NCBI GenBank assembly: GCA_963724825.1
Contig: CAVRWT010000003.1
Location: forward strand, 1 to 64,000
DNA from: JALYNX01 sp963724825
GTDB taxonomy: Bacteria; Actinomycetota; Acidimicrobiia; Spongiisociales; ZC4RG35
Length of the DNA stretch: 64,000 bases
Direction of reading: 5' to 3'
Below are positions 25,950 to 35,155 of the stretch, piece after piece. Position numbers and translations under genes: made by a program. The notes below the pieces were generated by a model. The model saw only the letters and a list, made by a program, of their open reading frames with translations, did no database searches and was not told where the DNA came from. Position 1 is the first letter of the stretch, and each line of letters opens with the position of its first letter.

Positions 25950-26545
25950 CAGACCTCCACTGGACCGGCTGGCGACTTTAACGCTGCGAGACGGCGTCGA
26001 CTGTCTCCGATGTAGAGGATCGCCACGTACCAGTAGAGAATGAGGCCGACCACGGCCGCTATCCACGCGGCGGGAAGTATCAACCATTCCAGGACCCCGG
26101 CGGTAGCCACAAAGAAACCGGGAATGGCGCCGTACAGGATGAATGTCGCCACCTTGCCCATATATCGAACGTCGACGGTTCCTCCGCCTTTGGCTGCCAG
26201 GTAAAGAGCGACCAGCGCTACCACGATCTCTCGAACGATCAGCAGCACCCCGACTACGAGCGGAACCGCGCCCACAATGAGCCCACCGATCACGGCCGAG
26301 GCGATCATCAAGCGGTCGGCTACCGGATCGAGCACCTTTCCGAGCTCGCTCACCTGGTTGAGGCGACGGGCTAGGTAGCCGTCGATCCAATCGGTCCATC
26401 CGATGATGACGACTAGCCACCCAGCCAATGGGATGTTGTCCTGAACCATGAGCACCCACCAGAACAGTCCCACCCCCAGAAGACGGGCGAAGGAGACCAG
26501 GTTGGGGATGGTGAGGATGCGGTTGGAGCTGACAGCCTCGGTCAC
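25949..26545 (-). CDS. CDP-alcohol phosphatidyltransferase (PgsA family)
   Basis: An integral membrane enzyme joining a CDP-diacylglycerol to an alcohol such as glycerol 3-phosphate. The 198-residue protein has about five or six membrane helices and the full metal-binding signature DWIDGYLAR-x8-G-x3-D-x3-D (ending DPVAD). The position next to gcvH matches the pgsA3 locus of mycobacteria. The exact alcohol acceptor is inferred. Confidence 0.88.
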   Translation of the reverse strand: MTEAVSSNRILTIPNLVSFARLLGVGLFWWVLMVQDNIPLAGWLVVIIGWTDWIDGYLARRLNQVSELGKVLDPVADRLMIASAVIGGLIVGAVPLVVGVLLIVREIVVALVALYLAAKGGGTVDVRYMGKVATFILYGAIPGFFVATAGVLEWLILPAAWIAAVVGLILYWYVAILYIGDSRRRLAALKSPAGPVEV

Positions 26546-26577
26546 CGCGATTCAGGCTAACCCCGGGGCTGGTTGCC

Positions 26578-28398
26578 TCATTCGCCGGGGGTCAGGTCGG
26601 TGAGCCCGCCGAGTCTTCCCTGGATGCCGCCGAGGACATCCCTGATCCCGAAGTCGACCCGGTCCGATCGGTAGGCCTCTCTGATCTCGGGGTGGTACAG
26701 AACCAGGTAGGGAAGGTCCTGGGCCAGGATCCGCTCCATCTGCCACAGAGCGCTCTTGGCAACAGTGAGGTTGCTGGCCTGCTCGTATTTGGTCAGCTCA
26801 CCTGCGAACTCGGGATCGGAGTAGCCGGTCGAGTTGGCAGGCCCGTCGGGGGCAAAGAACCATCGGTAATACGCCGGAAGCGACGGGTTGCCCAGGGTCC
26901 ACCCGAGCAGGTACATGTCGTAGTGGCGGACTCCGTCCTCCCCGGGTGTGAAGGCGAGGTCGACCACGGTGTCGAAGTCGGTGACCACCGGACGGACATC
27001 GAATCCGAGCGACTCGAGCGTCCCTTCTATTTCGGCGGCGTACTCGGGCCGGTCGGGGTCGTATTGCTCGCCAGGAGTGAGGATGGTGAGTGGCGCGGGT
27101 GCAGCTCCCGAGATGGTGAGGCCTTCTCCTGGGACCAGGGCGCCCTTGACGACCACCGGTTCCTTGGCCCAGGCGTATCCCGCAGCGCGCAACGGTTCGA
27201 GGGCTTCGGCCAGGCGGGTCTCCAGGGTCCCGGTGAACTCCTCCTCGATGTCTGTGGCGGCCGCATCGTCGAACCAGGTCTTGTTGAACGGCGAGATCAT
27301 GGTGTAGGCGGGATCTGATCCGGGGACGAACTCAGCGGCGGTCTCCTCGCGGTCGAGCAACAACGCGAGTGCGTGGCGGAACTGGTCAGTGGCCATCGGC
27401 TGGCGGGTCAGATTGAAGCCGAGATAGCGCACCGAGTTGGCCGGGCTCTCGTCGATCGCCACGCCCTCAACCCCGTCCAGGGAGGCGAGACTGGCTTCTG
27501 AGAGCCCGGTGGGGCTGAGGATGGTGTCGATGGAGCCCTCGGCCAGGGCGGCAACGGCAGCCTCCTCATCGGGATAGACGTTGTAGACGACCCGATCGAG
27601 CGCGGTGCCCGGGTAGCCCGGGTTGGCCTCGGCGACGATCCTGGTTTCGCCGACCTCGGTCAGCGTGAGCGGGCCACCGGACACGTCAGGATCTCCGCTG
27701 AGGGCATACGCCGCGTCCGCGGTGGTGATCCCCTCGAGCAACGGCGCCCAGACATGGGAAGGCATGATCGGTGCCAGGCCGACCCCGTAGGGCCACACGG
27801 TGAGACTGGGCTGCTTCGAGAAGCTGACACGAACCTGCCTGGGGCCGATGACGACGATGGATCTGACTTCGGGCGGAAACACCTCGGCCCAGCCACCACC
27901 GAGACCAAGGCGCCGCACCGTGTCGAAAGTGAAGGCCACGTCCTGTGCGGTGATCGGCGCACCGTCGCTCCAAGCAAGGCCGGGTGCGAGATCGACGACG
28001 ACCGACCAGCTGTTGCCCTTCCCGGTCGGGGTGGCGCCTTCTGCCGCGGCGAGCTCGGTGACCAAGGCCGTCTGATGCTCGTTGAGGGCAAAGAGGGCGG
28101 GTTTGGTCGGTCCGAGGACGTAGGCGTTCCAGACGGTTGGCTCGGCACCGATGTAGGCCCAGAAGTTGTCGGTGGTCAGCCCGGAGAGGAGCCCGACTCT
28201 GTATTCGAAAGGCTCAGGGGCGGCAGTGGCGACAGGTTCATCGTTGCTGAGGGCGATCTCGACCGGCACCTGGCTCGCTGCGGGCGAGGCGTCGTTTTTC
28301 GCGATCTGAAAGCCGGCGGCGATTCCAACTCCGGCGAGGACCACGGCTGCGCCAATGGCTCTCAATGTTTTGCTCGACACAGATTGACCTCCCGACAT
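26578..28398 (-). CDS. ABC transporter substrate-binding protein (SBP_bac_5, peptide type)
   Basis: A 606-residue extracytoplasmic solute-binding protein of the OppA/DppA family. It starts with a membrane-anchoring helix (AIGAAVVLAGVGIAAG) without a lipobox cysteine, then WSVVVDLAPGLAWSDGAPITAQDVAFTF-like family segments, GFNLTRQP and ILAQDLPYLVLYHP. No permease or ATPase genes are adjacent, so it either uses components from elsewhere or serves as a sensor. ATG 28398 is chosen over a TTG two codons earlier. It may be transcribed with pgsA downstream, 32 bases away. Confidence 0.85.
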   Translation of the reverse strand: MSGGQSVSSKTLRAIGAAVVLAGVGIAAGFQIAKNDASPAASQVPVEIALSNDEPVATAAPEPFEYRVGLLSGLTTDNFWAYIGAEPTVWNAYVLGPTKPALFALNEHQTALVTELAAAEGATPTGKGNSWSVVVDLAPGLAWSDGAPITAQDVAFTFDTVRRLGLGGGWAEVFPPEVRSIVVIGPRQVRVSFSKQPSLTVWPYGVGLAPIMPSHVWAPLLEGITTADAAYALSGDPDVSGGPLTLTEVGETRIVAEANPGYPGTALDRVVYNVYPDEEAAVAALAEGSIDTILSPTGLSEASLASLDGVEGVAIDESPANSVRYLGFNLTRQPMATDQFRHALALLLDREETAAEFVPGSDPAYTMISPFNKTWFDDAAATDIEEEFTGTLETRLAEALEPLRAAGYAWAKEPVVVKGALVPGEGLTISGAAPAPLTILTPGEQYDPDRPEYAAEIEGTLESLGFDVRPVVTDFDTVVDLAFTPGEDGVRHYDMYLLGWTLGNPSLPAYYRWFFAPDGPANSTGYSDPEFAGELTKYEQASNLTVAKSALWQMERILAQDLPYLVLYHPEIREAYRSDRVDFGIRDVLGGIQGRLGGLTDLTPGE

Positions 28399-28471
28399 AG
28401 ACAATCGGCAGGTCTGCGTGGAGCCTTAACGCTGATGTCAATCCGTGACGACCGGGTACCATCACGGGTTC

Positions 28472-28545
28472 CGGGCTGTGGCGCAGTTTGGTAGCGCACT
28501 TGGCTGGGGGCCAAGGGGTCGTGGGTTCAAATCCCGCCAGCCCGA
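28472..28545 (+). tRNA. tRNA-Pro (anticodon GGG)
   Basis: A complete 74-base cloverleaf: acceptor arms CGGGCTG and CAGCCCG pair over 7 bases, D arm GCGC/GCGC, anticodon arm CTTGG/CCAAG with loop CTGGGGG giving anticodon GGG, T arm GTGGG/CCCGC around TTCAAAT, and discriminator A. CCA is not encoded. It lies at the border between conserved genes and a variable region. Confidence 0.95.
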
Positions 28546-28608
28546 CGAGGAAGCACGTTGGTACGTCGCAATGAGACCTCGGCTCAGTGCCGGAGAATCT
28601 TCGCCATC

Positions 28609-29448
28609 TCAGGTGGCTGGTCGGGCCGGGAACGTGGCCGTAGCCATGACTTCCTCGGCGTCCGGCAAGAAGCTCGCTAAGTGGCCGGGGTCTCGAGACT
28701 CGAGGGCAGCGACGAGAACGTGGTCCGAGCCGCTGTAACTGACGTCGGCGAACCACAGCCGGTACGGATCGTCGCCCGCGATGCCGAATGGCTCGCCCCA
28801 CTGCGGAAAGCCCAGGAAGTTGTGGCAGACCGCGGCCGGACAGCCCGGGTCATCGTTGACGGCTGCCGGGGAGATCGCCACGTCGACGGCGGTGGCGGGG
28901 ACCGCACCTATGGGCGACTCGATCGCATCGGAGACGACGAGGCCAGGGTCGGACCGTAGCCATTTGAGCAAGTCGGTTGCGGTGTTGGGAATCCCTTCGA
29001 CCCGCGTCCCAGCCACGACTGGGTAGACGTCGAGCCAGAACACGAGCCGATAGTCGGGGTCCTCGACCTTCCCCAGCGAGAACTCACCCGTGCTGTCCTC
29101 CCAGAGCGCCCAGGGGGTGTCCAGGGCGATGGTCATCGCCCCGTTGAAGAACCAAAGGGTTTGGTACGTCGAGGCGGGAAGTTCGCTGTCGCCGCTCCAA
29201 CCGCTGGCACAGAGCGGAATGCACGCCGCTGCCTCACCGTCCACAAGCGGCGGCAATCCCGGGCGCGGCTCGAGCCCACCCGATGAGGCCGTCGTTGGTG
29301 TCGATGCCGGACTCGATACGGTTCCCTGCACACCGCCTGGGCCGTCGCCACACGCCGCGATCGTGAGGGCCGCGATCGTCGCCAAAACAACCACAGGTCG
29401 ACCGCGCCGCGGGTAAATGACTCCCCGTCCGGGCCGTCGGGTCCGCAT
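28609..29448 (-). CDS. Uncharacterised lipoprotein
   Basis: A 279-residue exported protein. The start ATG 29448 follows a strong AGAGGAGAGGA ribosome site. The signal peptide ends in lipobox LTIAAC, then a Ser/Thr/Pro linker and a globular domain with several cysteines (CIPLC, GCPAAVCH). I do not recognise the family. It sits right after the tRNA-Pro gene on the opposite strand, in a poorly conserved stretch. Confidence 0.7.
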   Translation of the reverse strand: MRTRRPGRGVIYPRRGRPVVVLATIAALTIAACGDGPGGVQGTVSSPASTPTTASSGGLEPRPGLPPLVDGEAAACIPLCASGWSGDSELPASTYQTLWFFNGAMTIALDTPWALWEDSTGEFSLGKVEDPDYRLVFWLDVYPVVAGTRVEGIPNTATDLLKWLRSDPGLVVSDAIESPIGAVPATAVDVAISPAAVNDDPGCPAAVCHNFLGFPQWGEPFGIAGDDPYRLWFADVSYSGSDHVLVAALESRDPGHLASFLPDAEEVMATATFPARPAT

Positions 29449-29753
29449 GGAATGTCCTCTCCTCTCAACGCAAGTGTGCAGCAACCACGCTATCGCGTAG
29501 CAAGGCTCCGCTGGTCTGATCACCCGCACATCCGCGATCCGATTCTTCTATCTCTCTGACTAACCCTGACCAGTTCGTGACCGGGATTCCGCCGGCTGCC
29601 AATATCGAGTCAGCCTCCGGGCGGAAGGTCTTGCCTTCACCTTCCATGCTGGCTGGCAGGGCCGGAATGCTTTGGTGGAGTGACGTTGAGCCCTACCGCA
29701 GGTGCACTGCGGTTTGCGACGATTGACAGGTCACTCCCGATCCGAGGTGGGTC
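29449..29753. other. Intergenic region between divergent genes
   Basis: About 300 bases separating a minus-strand lipoprotein and a plus-strand gene. GAGGTGGG just before 29754 is the ribosome site of the latter. A 60-residue minus-strand frame (29465-29647) exists, but no domain or ribosome site supports it. No hairpin or repeat stands out. Confidence 0.5.
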
Positions 29754-30401
29754 ATGGCTGCCAATCCGGAAGTCAGGTTCGACCGGCCCGAGTCTGGCTC
29801 CGGCATCGACTTGTATTGGATTCCCCTTGGCGCCGGGGGCTCGGGGTTTGTTCAACTGAACGGGCGCATCTACGAGGCCATCAAGGCGCGTATGGGGCGG
29901 AGGCGGCCGCTTCATCTTTATCACACCGCACTCGAAGTGCGCCTACCCGACGGACGCTTCGTTGTTGAAACCATGTGGCCTAGCCCTGGCGGCGATCCGG
30001 CATCGCGTGGGGTGGTGATGGAAGCCCCGGTTTTTGGCCGATGGATGGCCCTTCTCAGGATGTTTCGATACGAAGTGCGCTGTTGGCAGAATGGGCTTCT
30101 TCCGGACGCTCACGAGGCAGTCGGGGGTCCACAGCTCCTCAGCGACGACCCAGATACGGCTCGGCGCCTTCTCCAACTGGCTGGGTCAGTGCCGGCCCTC
30201 ATCTGGGGTCGAGACCAGTTGGGCGCGGGTGACATGTGGAACTCGAACTCGGTGATCTCATGGTTGCTCACTCGCAGTGGCCTGCCAACAAGGGCGATCC
30301 GGCCACCGGCCGGGGGGCGCGCACCCGGATGGGAGGCGGGCATCGTCACAGCCCTCCGCTCTGACAGGTGCCCGCGAAACGTCATTCGTCGAGGATCTTG
30401 A
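29754..30401 (+). CDS. Conserved hypothetical protein
   Basis: A 215-residue protein with a recognisable conserved pattern: IDLYWIPLGAGG, NGRIYEAI, LYHTALEVRLPDGRFVVE, FRYEVRCWQNG and a late GDMWNSNSVISWLL. This is an actinobacterial family of unknown function; the conserved His/Glu and the Trp-Asn-Ser-Asn motif suggest an enzyme-like fold, but that is inference. The last dozen residues (after GIVTA) look atypical and might follow a small indel. A good ribosome site precedes the ATG. Confidence 0.72.
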   Translation: MAANPEVRFDRPESGSGIDLYWIPLGAGGSGFVQLNGRIYEAIKARMGRRRPLHLYHTALEVRLPDGRFVVETMWPSPGGDPASRGVVMEAPVFGRWMALLRMFRYEVRCWQNGLLPDAHEAVGGPQLLSDDPDTARRLLQLAGSVPALIWGRDQLGAGDMWNSNSVISWLLTRSGLPTRAIRPPAGGRAPGWEAGIVTALRSDRCPRNVIRRGS

Positions 30402-30763
30402 AGTAGATGAGTGGGCCAGCTTCTTCCAGCGTCCCACGTTGGATGAACACCCCGACGACGATCGCTTGATGACCTTCGATTTCGACCTGGGAGATACTCA
30501 GGTTCGAGAACGAGTAACTCCCCAGGTGGGTGCGGTTCAGGGCATGTACCGAAGACGGCTCTCATCGGCCTTCGCTTGCCGTTGGGCCGCAAACGATGCC
30601 TGCCATCGATCCGAAGCGCGCGCCTACCGGCCGGTGAACCCGAGCGCGACCGAAGCCCCTCGACCGGCTGGTTGATGATCCGGCGGGTGAGGAGCTTCGA
30701 GTCGGTGTTGACCGACGTTGTGGCGTCGACCCGTATCGGAAACGTACACCACCGCCGCAACAT
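30382..30763 (-). pseudogene. Possible gene remnant, unknown family
   Basis: Two protein-like segments lie in different minus-strand frames: an upstream piece FPIRVDATTSVNTDSKLLTRRIINQ and, downstream, a piece with SFSNLSISQVEIEGHQ and GPLIYFKILDE ending at a stop at 30382. Between them the frame is interrupted. This could be a decayed gene or one carrying indels. I cannot name it, and chance coding bias in GC-rich DNA is not excluded. Confidence 0.3.
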
Positions 30764-30827
30764 AGTGAATGGGCTCGCCCCCCTGAGGATCCGTCACCGG
30801 ATGGCGGGCGACTGCCGCACAGCGATG

Positions 30828-31265
30828 TCACCCCGCCTTCAGGTCGGGAGAGGAGTCAGTGGTGGCCTTTGCCCGCAGAAGACCCACGCCAAGAGCGACG
30901 AGCGCCACCGCTAACAGCGCCCCTCCGGCTCGCGTCATCCAGGTTCCTGTGGAGGCGGTGTCTTCCTCACCGACGACCATGTGGACGAAGAATCCGCCGG
31001 ACTGGAGGAGGATTCCCATCAACAGGGTCAGGCTCAGCCAGAGTTGGGTGCGGCCGTCGTATCGGGTGCGTTCGAGCAGGATCAAGAAGGCGAGGGCAAG
31101 GATCAGGAGGACTCCTGCGTGAGCGTGGCCGGCACGGAAGAACTGCTCCTCAAACGACGTGAGGCGGTTCTCACTGGTGAGGAAGCCGAGCAATGACCAC
31201 CCGCCGAACTCGACTGTGACTATGGCGAACAGGACGACTGCCGCCAGTGGGTTGATGGGTCTCAT
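30828..31265 (-). CDS. Four-helix membrane protein, uncharacterised
   Basis: A 145-residue integral membrane protein with about four hydrophobic helices (near residues 6-28, 48-65, 73-95 and 112-130) and a histidine motif RAGHAHAGVLL in the second helix that could bind metal or heme. It begins with ATG 31265 preceded by GGAGA. No family assignment is secure. It is divergent from the Kelch-like gene, 93 bases away. Confidence 0.7.
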   Translation of the reverse strand: MRPINPLAAVVLFAIVTVEFGGWSLLGFLTSENRLTSFEEQFFRAGHAHAGVLLILALAFLILLERTRYDGRTQLWLSLTLLMGILLQSGGFFVHMVVGEEDTASTGTWMTRAGGALLAVALVALGVGLLRAKATTDSSPDLKAG

Positions 31266-31358
31266 CCGTTCTCCGTTCGTCTGGGCCGGACCGGCTAGTC
31301 AACTCCTCGTAAGGACCCCGCGAAACCAATTCAGTCCCGCAGTCGTTTTGCTAGAACG

Positions 31359-32475
31359 GTGAGCATTCGAAGTCTTCCTGCCTGCTTGTTTCTCGTGATT
31401 TGTGCCTGTGTCGCAAGCCCAGTTTCCTCGCCAACCGCGCCTTTGGTCACCACACCGCCCAGCAGTTCGACACCGGCCACCGCACTCCCACCAACTACCG
31501 GTGTGGATCCGACCACGACAGTTCCCATCGATTCGATTGCGATTGATCCCGGTCCCTTGACGGCCCGGAGTGGTCACTCGGTGATTTGGACCGGCGAGGA
31601 GATGATCGTTTGGGGCGGCGAGGACGGAACCGGTGGCACTCGACTTGCCGACGGAGCGGCGTTCGATCCGGCTTCGGACACCTGGCGGATCATCGCTGCC
31701 TCTCCACTCATGCCCCTCGTCGTTCATATTGCGGCGTGGACCGGTGAGGAGATGCTGGTGGTCGGCGGTCAAGGTGACGTCGACGGAGCGGCCTACAACC
31801 CAGCGAGCGACACCTGGCGGGTGATCGCGGACTCCCCCGTCTCCGGTCAGCTCCGCGGGTTCGTACGACATGACGATCGGCTCGGTGTGGACCGGACAGG
31901 AACTGGTGGTCTGGGACATATCAAACAACAAGTTGGTGGCCTACTCGCCCGAACTGGACGCTTGGCGAGAACTGCCCTCAATCGACATGCCAGGCGACAC
32001 TGCTGCTCTGCGATGGACAGGCGATGACCTGTATGCCTTCACCGGCGCACGCGCCTCCCGACTGAATCAGGAAGGAGGGTGGGAGCCACTCCCCGTCAAG
32101 GACAACGGCGCTGAAGATCCCAGGCTCACCGCATGGGCTGGTGACCGCTTCCTCGCCTGGACTAGCGACGGTGCCGAAGGAACAACCATCTCATACTCCC
32201 CTGCCGAAGGGCACTGGACCGAGGCCGAACCGATTCCAATTCCTCCCTGCGAAGGGCAGGGCGAACCAATCCAGACCGGCGAGACATTCGCTGCCCCCGG
32301 TTGGTGCGCATCCAACCTGGCCAGCTTCGATCCCGCGACAGGCTCGTGGGACACGGCCTCAGTCGTTGGACACCCAGACGCCCGCAACACCATCTGGACC
32401 GGGTCCGAGCTGCTCAACTGGGGCGGCGCCTGTTGCGACACCGTCGACGCATGGCGATACCCGTTGACAAACTGA
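31359..32475 (+). CDS. Kelch-like repeat lipoprotein (one-base frameshift)
   Basis: A secreted protein with beta-propeller (Kelch-type) repeats. Repeats follow the pattern WTGEEMIVWGG ... FDPASDTWR, seen at least three times before the break and again after it (FDPATGSWD, WTGSELLNWGG). The N-terminus is a signal peptide with a possible lipobox (VICAC) and a Thr/Pro linker. An extra C in CCCCC at 31834-31838 shifts the frame; removing it joins WRVIADSP to YDMTIGSVWTG and gives 371 residues. Function unknown; such propellers usually bind ligands or partners outside the cell. Confidence 0.75.
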
Positions 32476-32541
32476 TCCAAATCGCGAGCGACTTGGAGAC
32501 CGCCTAAGCCACGTTTCTGCGAGCCCGACAAAGACACCGCG

Positions 32542-32829
32542 GTGAACCATTGGCCAACCTTCGGCTGTAGTCGGTTCGGAGAGGGGATCGACATCAGTGG
32601 CGAGACACCACGGCTTTGGGCCGATGCGGAAGTGCAAGCTGCCGACGTGGTGGTCACCATGGGTTGTGGCGATGTCTGCCCCTTCTACCCGGGCAAGAGG
32701 TACCTCGACTGGGAGCTAGACGACCCGTCCGGCAAGACCCTCGATGACATCAGGCCGATTCGCGACGAGATCGAGCGCCGGGTCCGACTTCTCTTGGACG
32801 AGCTCGGCGCTGTCAGATCCGAGCCTTGA
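32542..32829 (+). pseudogene. 5'-truncated arsenate reductase (ArsC, LMW-PTP type)
   Basis: The frame encodes only the last two thirds of a thioredoxin-linked arsenate reductase: GIDISGETPRLW, ADVVVTMGCGDVCPFYPGKRYLDW and the final DIRPIRDEIERRVRLLLDEL helix. The essential N-terminal phosphate loop (C-x5-R) is missing and is not found in other frames upstream (32476-32570). The similarity begins abruptly around 32575. This is most likely a gene remnant left by a recombination event, so arsenate reduction is not expected from it. Confidence 0.75.
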
Positions 32830-32836
32830 AGACAGG

Positions 32837-35155
32837 TCATCGCCCTTCGACAACTGACGCCAACCGATCCACCAGAGCCTCAGCGCTCACCGGGCCCGGA
32901 GATACCGAGAAGACGTCGACAACCTGATTGCCACGAGTCGTGACTTTGGCCATTGCTATCCCCACCCCGGCCTCAGTCAGCTCCTTGGCCAGGTCATGAA
33001 GCAAGCCCACACGGTCCGGCCCCCTGACCGTGACCTTCCATAGCTCGGAATCGACTTCGATAGTGACTCTCGATTCGACCGAAGGGGTTGCATACGCGGC
33101 GGCCTTGGCGACCAGACGGGCGCTCACATCGAGACTTCCCGCGAGCACCCCCCTGAGATCCTGACCGATCTGCTCCCAATCGGCGGGGACTATCCGGAGC
33201 GGGCCCAATGCGTCCTCAACCCGGAAAGTATCGATGGCGACGCCGTCCGCTCGGGTTGCGATCCGGGCCTCGAGGACGTTCAAACCATGAAGCGAGAAGA
33301 CCCCTGCCACCGTCGCCAGTAGACCTGGACGATCTCGGGCGACGACAACGACCGTGGGGATCAGGCCGTCACCCAACACCTTCAGCCGCGCCTCGTGGAC
33401 GTCTGGAGGAGGGGTTGCCAGATCGAGATGGATACGCGACATCCCAGGTCCGAAACGCTGCAGATATCCGGGGGCCATCAAGTCCACATGCTTCGCCAAG
33501 GCCGGCTCCAACGAGCTGTCGATGACTTCGAACGGTCCTCCCTCCATTTCGACTGCGAGCCGAGCGACCAGGGTGCGGACCAGGGATTCGGTCCAATCCG
33601 ACCAAACCAAGGGCCCCGTGGCTCGTGCGTCGGCCACGGTGAGCACGGCCAGGATCGAAAGCAGCTCCTGGCCTCCAATCCGCTCAGCCGTCGCCTTGAT
33701 GACAGCGGGGTCATCGAGATCCTGACGGGTGGCGACAGCCGGCAACAGAAGATGAAGCTCAACGGCGCTGGACACGAGATCAACCGTCCGACTCGCGTAT
33801 CCAACACGGCTCAACAAATCGCGGGCCAAAGAGGCGCCAAGCGTGGCGTGGTCACCCGATCTCCCCTTCCCGATGTCATGCAGGAACGCGGCGAGGAGAA
33901 GTTCGTCCAGCGCTCCGAGGTCGTCTGCGCGCTCGACGCACCAATCGTTCGCCCCACCGGTCAGAAGTACCACCTCATCGACCGTTCGCCACAGGTGCGA
34001 ATCAACCGGATAGCTGTGGAACGGGGCTGTCTGCGGCAGCGAAGTGACAGCGGTCAATTCAGGCAGAGCAATGCGACCCCAATCTTGGATCTGTCGATAG
34101 GCGTCCCAACCGCTTCGCCCCGCTCGGAGAAGATCGATGAGGGCGGCACGATCTTCGGAGGCCCAGGCAGCGCTGCTTGGAGCAGCCAGTGAATAGCTTC
34201 TCGGCCCTGGGCGGTCCATGTGCGTCACGGCAAAGGGAAGCGGAGTTGTCGCAGTTGGAGCGGCTTCCTGCCTCCGCTTGCGAACCGCCGACACCAACTG
34301 GCGGCCCGCCCTGGCGACCGGGTCGAAATCAACTGCTCGCCCGGGGGGCCATATCACCATGACGCCGTCATCGACCAGACGGGCAGCTTCATAGACCTCG
34401 TGGCACATGGTGAAAGGGTCCTCCCCCAGCCAGGCAGCGACCGTCCCCCGAAGGTCCATGGCGAGACGTTCAGCACCCCTCCCCTGGGTCGCGTGCAGGG
34501 CATTGCGAACCTTGAGAAGCACTCGTCGCTGCTCTTCGAACTGGTCAGGTCCGGATGACTCACCAACCAACTCGGTCCGGCGCCGCACCCAATCAAGTCG
34601 ATGGACCGACCGCAACCCACCACGACCGGTCTTCAGATCCATTTCCTGAAGGAAGAAGGGCTCTCGATCCCGAACCCGCAGCTCCTCGACACCGAGCATG
34701 TCGACAAAGGCTCGTTGCCGGCGCAGAAGCAGGGCAATCTGGGCCTCGAGCCTCTCGAGGTGCTGCGGGTCGCCGAGAACCAGCCGGGCACTGAGCAGGG
34801 AGCAGAGGGTCTCAATACTCTCCGTGGCCCCGGCGATCGCCTCCTTGAGTGAACGAACCGAATGGCCGACCTTCATCCCGGTGTCCCACAGGGGATAGAA
34901 CATCTGGCGCACCACCTCGGGCGCGGGTTGCCCGAGAATCATGATGTCGATGTCTGACTGGAGGCACATCTCGTTTCGCCCGTAGCCCCCAGTGGCCACG
35001 ACAGCCCAATCCGACGAATCCAGACCTTCGGCGACCTCGACGATCAAAGCGTCGACAGCCTCGGTGAGAGCCCGGGGCAGGTCGGCCGGATCGCCGGGAG
35101 CTTGTTGGCCTGACCACGACGCCCTCAGCTCCCGCAAACGATCCTTAGCCGTCAC
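32837..35155 (-). CDS. glnD: PII uridylyl-/adenylyltransferase (GlnD)
   Basis: Modifies and demodifies PII protein according to nitrogen status. Domains in order over 772 residues: nucleotidyltransferase with GGYGRNEM and the SDIDIMI acids (residues 56-72), a helical linker, an HD hydrolase domain (FLHDIGKGRSGDH), and two ACT domains for glutamine sensing (RDRPGLLATVAGVF and GPDRVGLLHDLAKEL). The GTG start overlaps the glnB stop (GTGA). In actinobacteria the modification is usually adenylylation. Confidence 0.94.
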   Translation of the reverse strand: MTAKDRLRELRASWSGQQAPGDPADLPRALTEAVDALIVEVAEGLDSSDWAVVATGGYGRNEMCLQSDIDIMILGQPAPEVVRQMFYPLWDTGMKVGHSVRSLKEAIAGATESIETLCSLLSARLVLGDPQHLERLEAQIALLLRRQRAFVDMLGVEELRVRDREPFFLQEMDLKTGRGGLRSVHRLDWVRRRTELVGESSGPDQFEEQRRVLLKVRNALHATQGRGAERLAMDLRGTVAAWLGEDPFTMCHEVYEAARLVDDGVMVIWPPGRAVDFDPVARAGRQLVSAVRKRRQEAAPTATTPLPFAVTHMDRPGPRSYSLAAPSSAAWASEDRAALIDLLRAGRSGWDAYRQIQDWGRIALPELTAVTSLPQTAPFHSYPVDSHLWRTVDEVVLLTGGANDWCVERADDLGALDELLLAAFLHDIGKGRSGDHATLGASLARDLLSRVGYASRTVDLVSSAVELHLLLPAVATRQDLDDPAVIKATAERIGGQELLSILAVLTVADARATGPLVWSDWTESLVRTLVARLAVEMEGGPFEVIDSSLEPALAKHVDLMAPGYLQRFGPGMSRIHLDLATPPPDVHEARLKVLGDGLIPTVVVVARDRPGLLATVAGVFSLHGLNVLEARIATRADGVAIDTFRVEDALGPLRIVPADWEQIGQDLRGVLAGSLDVSARLVAKAAAYATPSVESRVTIEVDSELWKVTVRGPDRVGLLHDLAKELTEAGVGIAMAKVTTRGNQVVDVFSVSPGPVSAEALVDRLASVVEGR

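Noticed and set aside
29465..29647. 60-residue minus-strand frame in the intergenic region
   Set aside because: No ribosome site, no domain and typical of chance frames in GC-rich DNA.
32522..32529. AGCCCGAC, matching the 3' end of tRNA-Pro plus one base, next to the truncated arsC
   Set aside because: Only eight bases match and the flanks do not; too short to call an attachment site, especially without an integrase.
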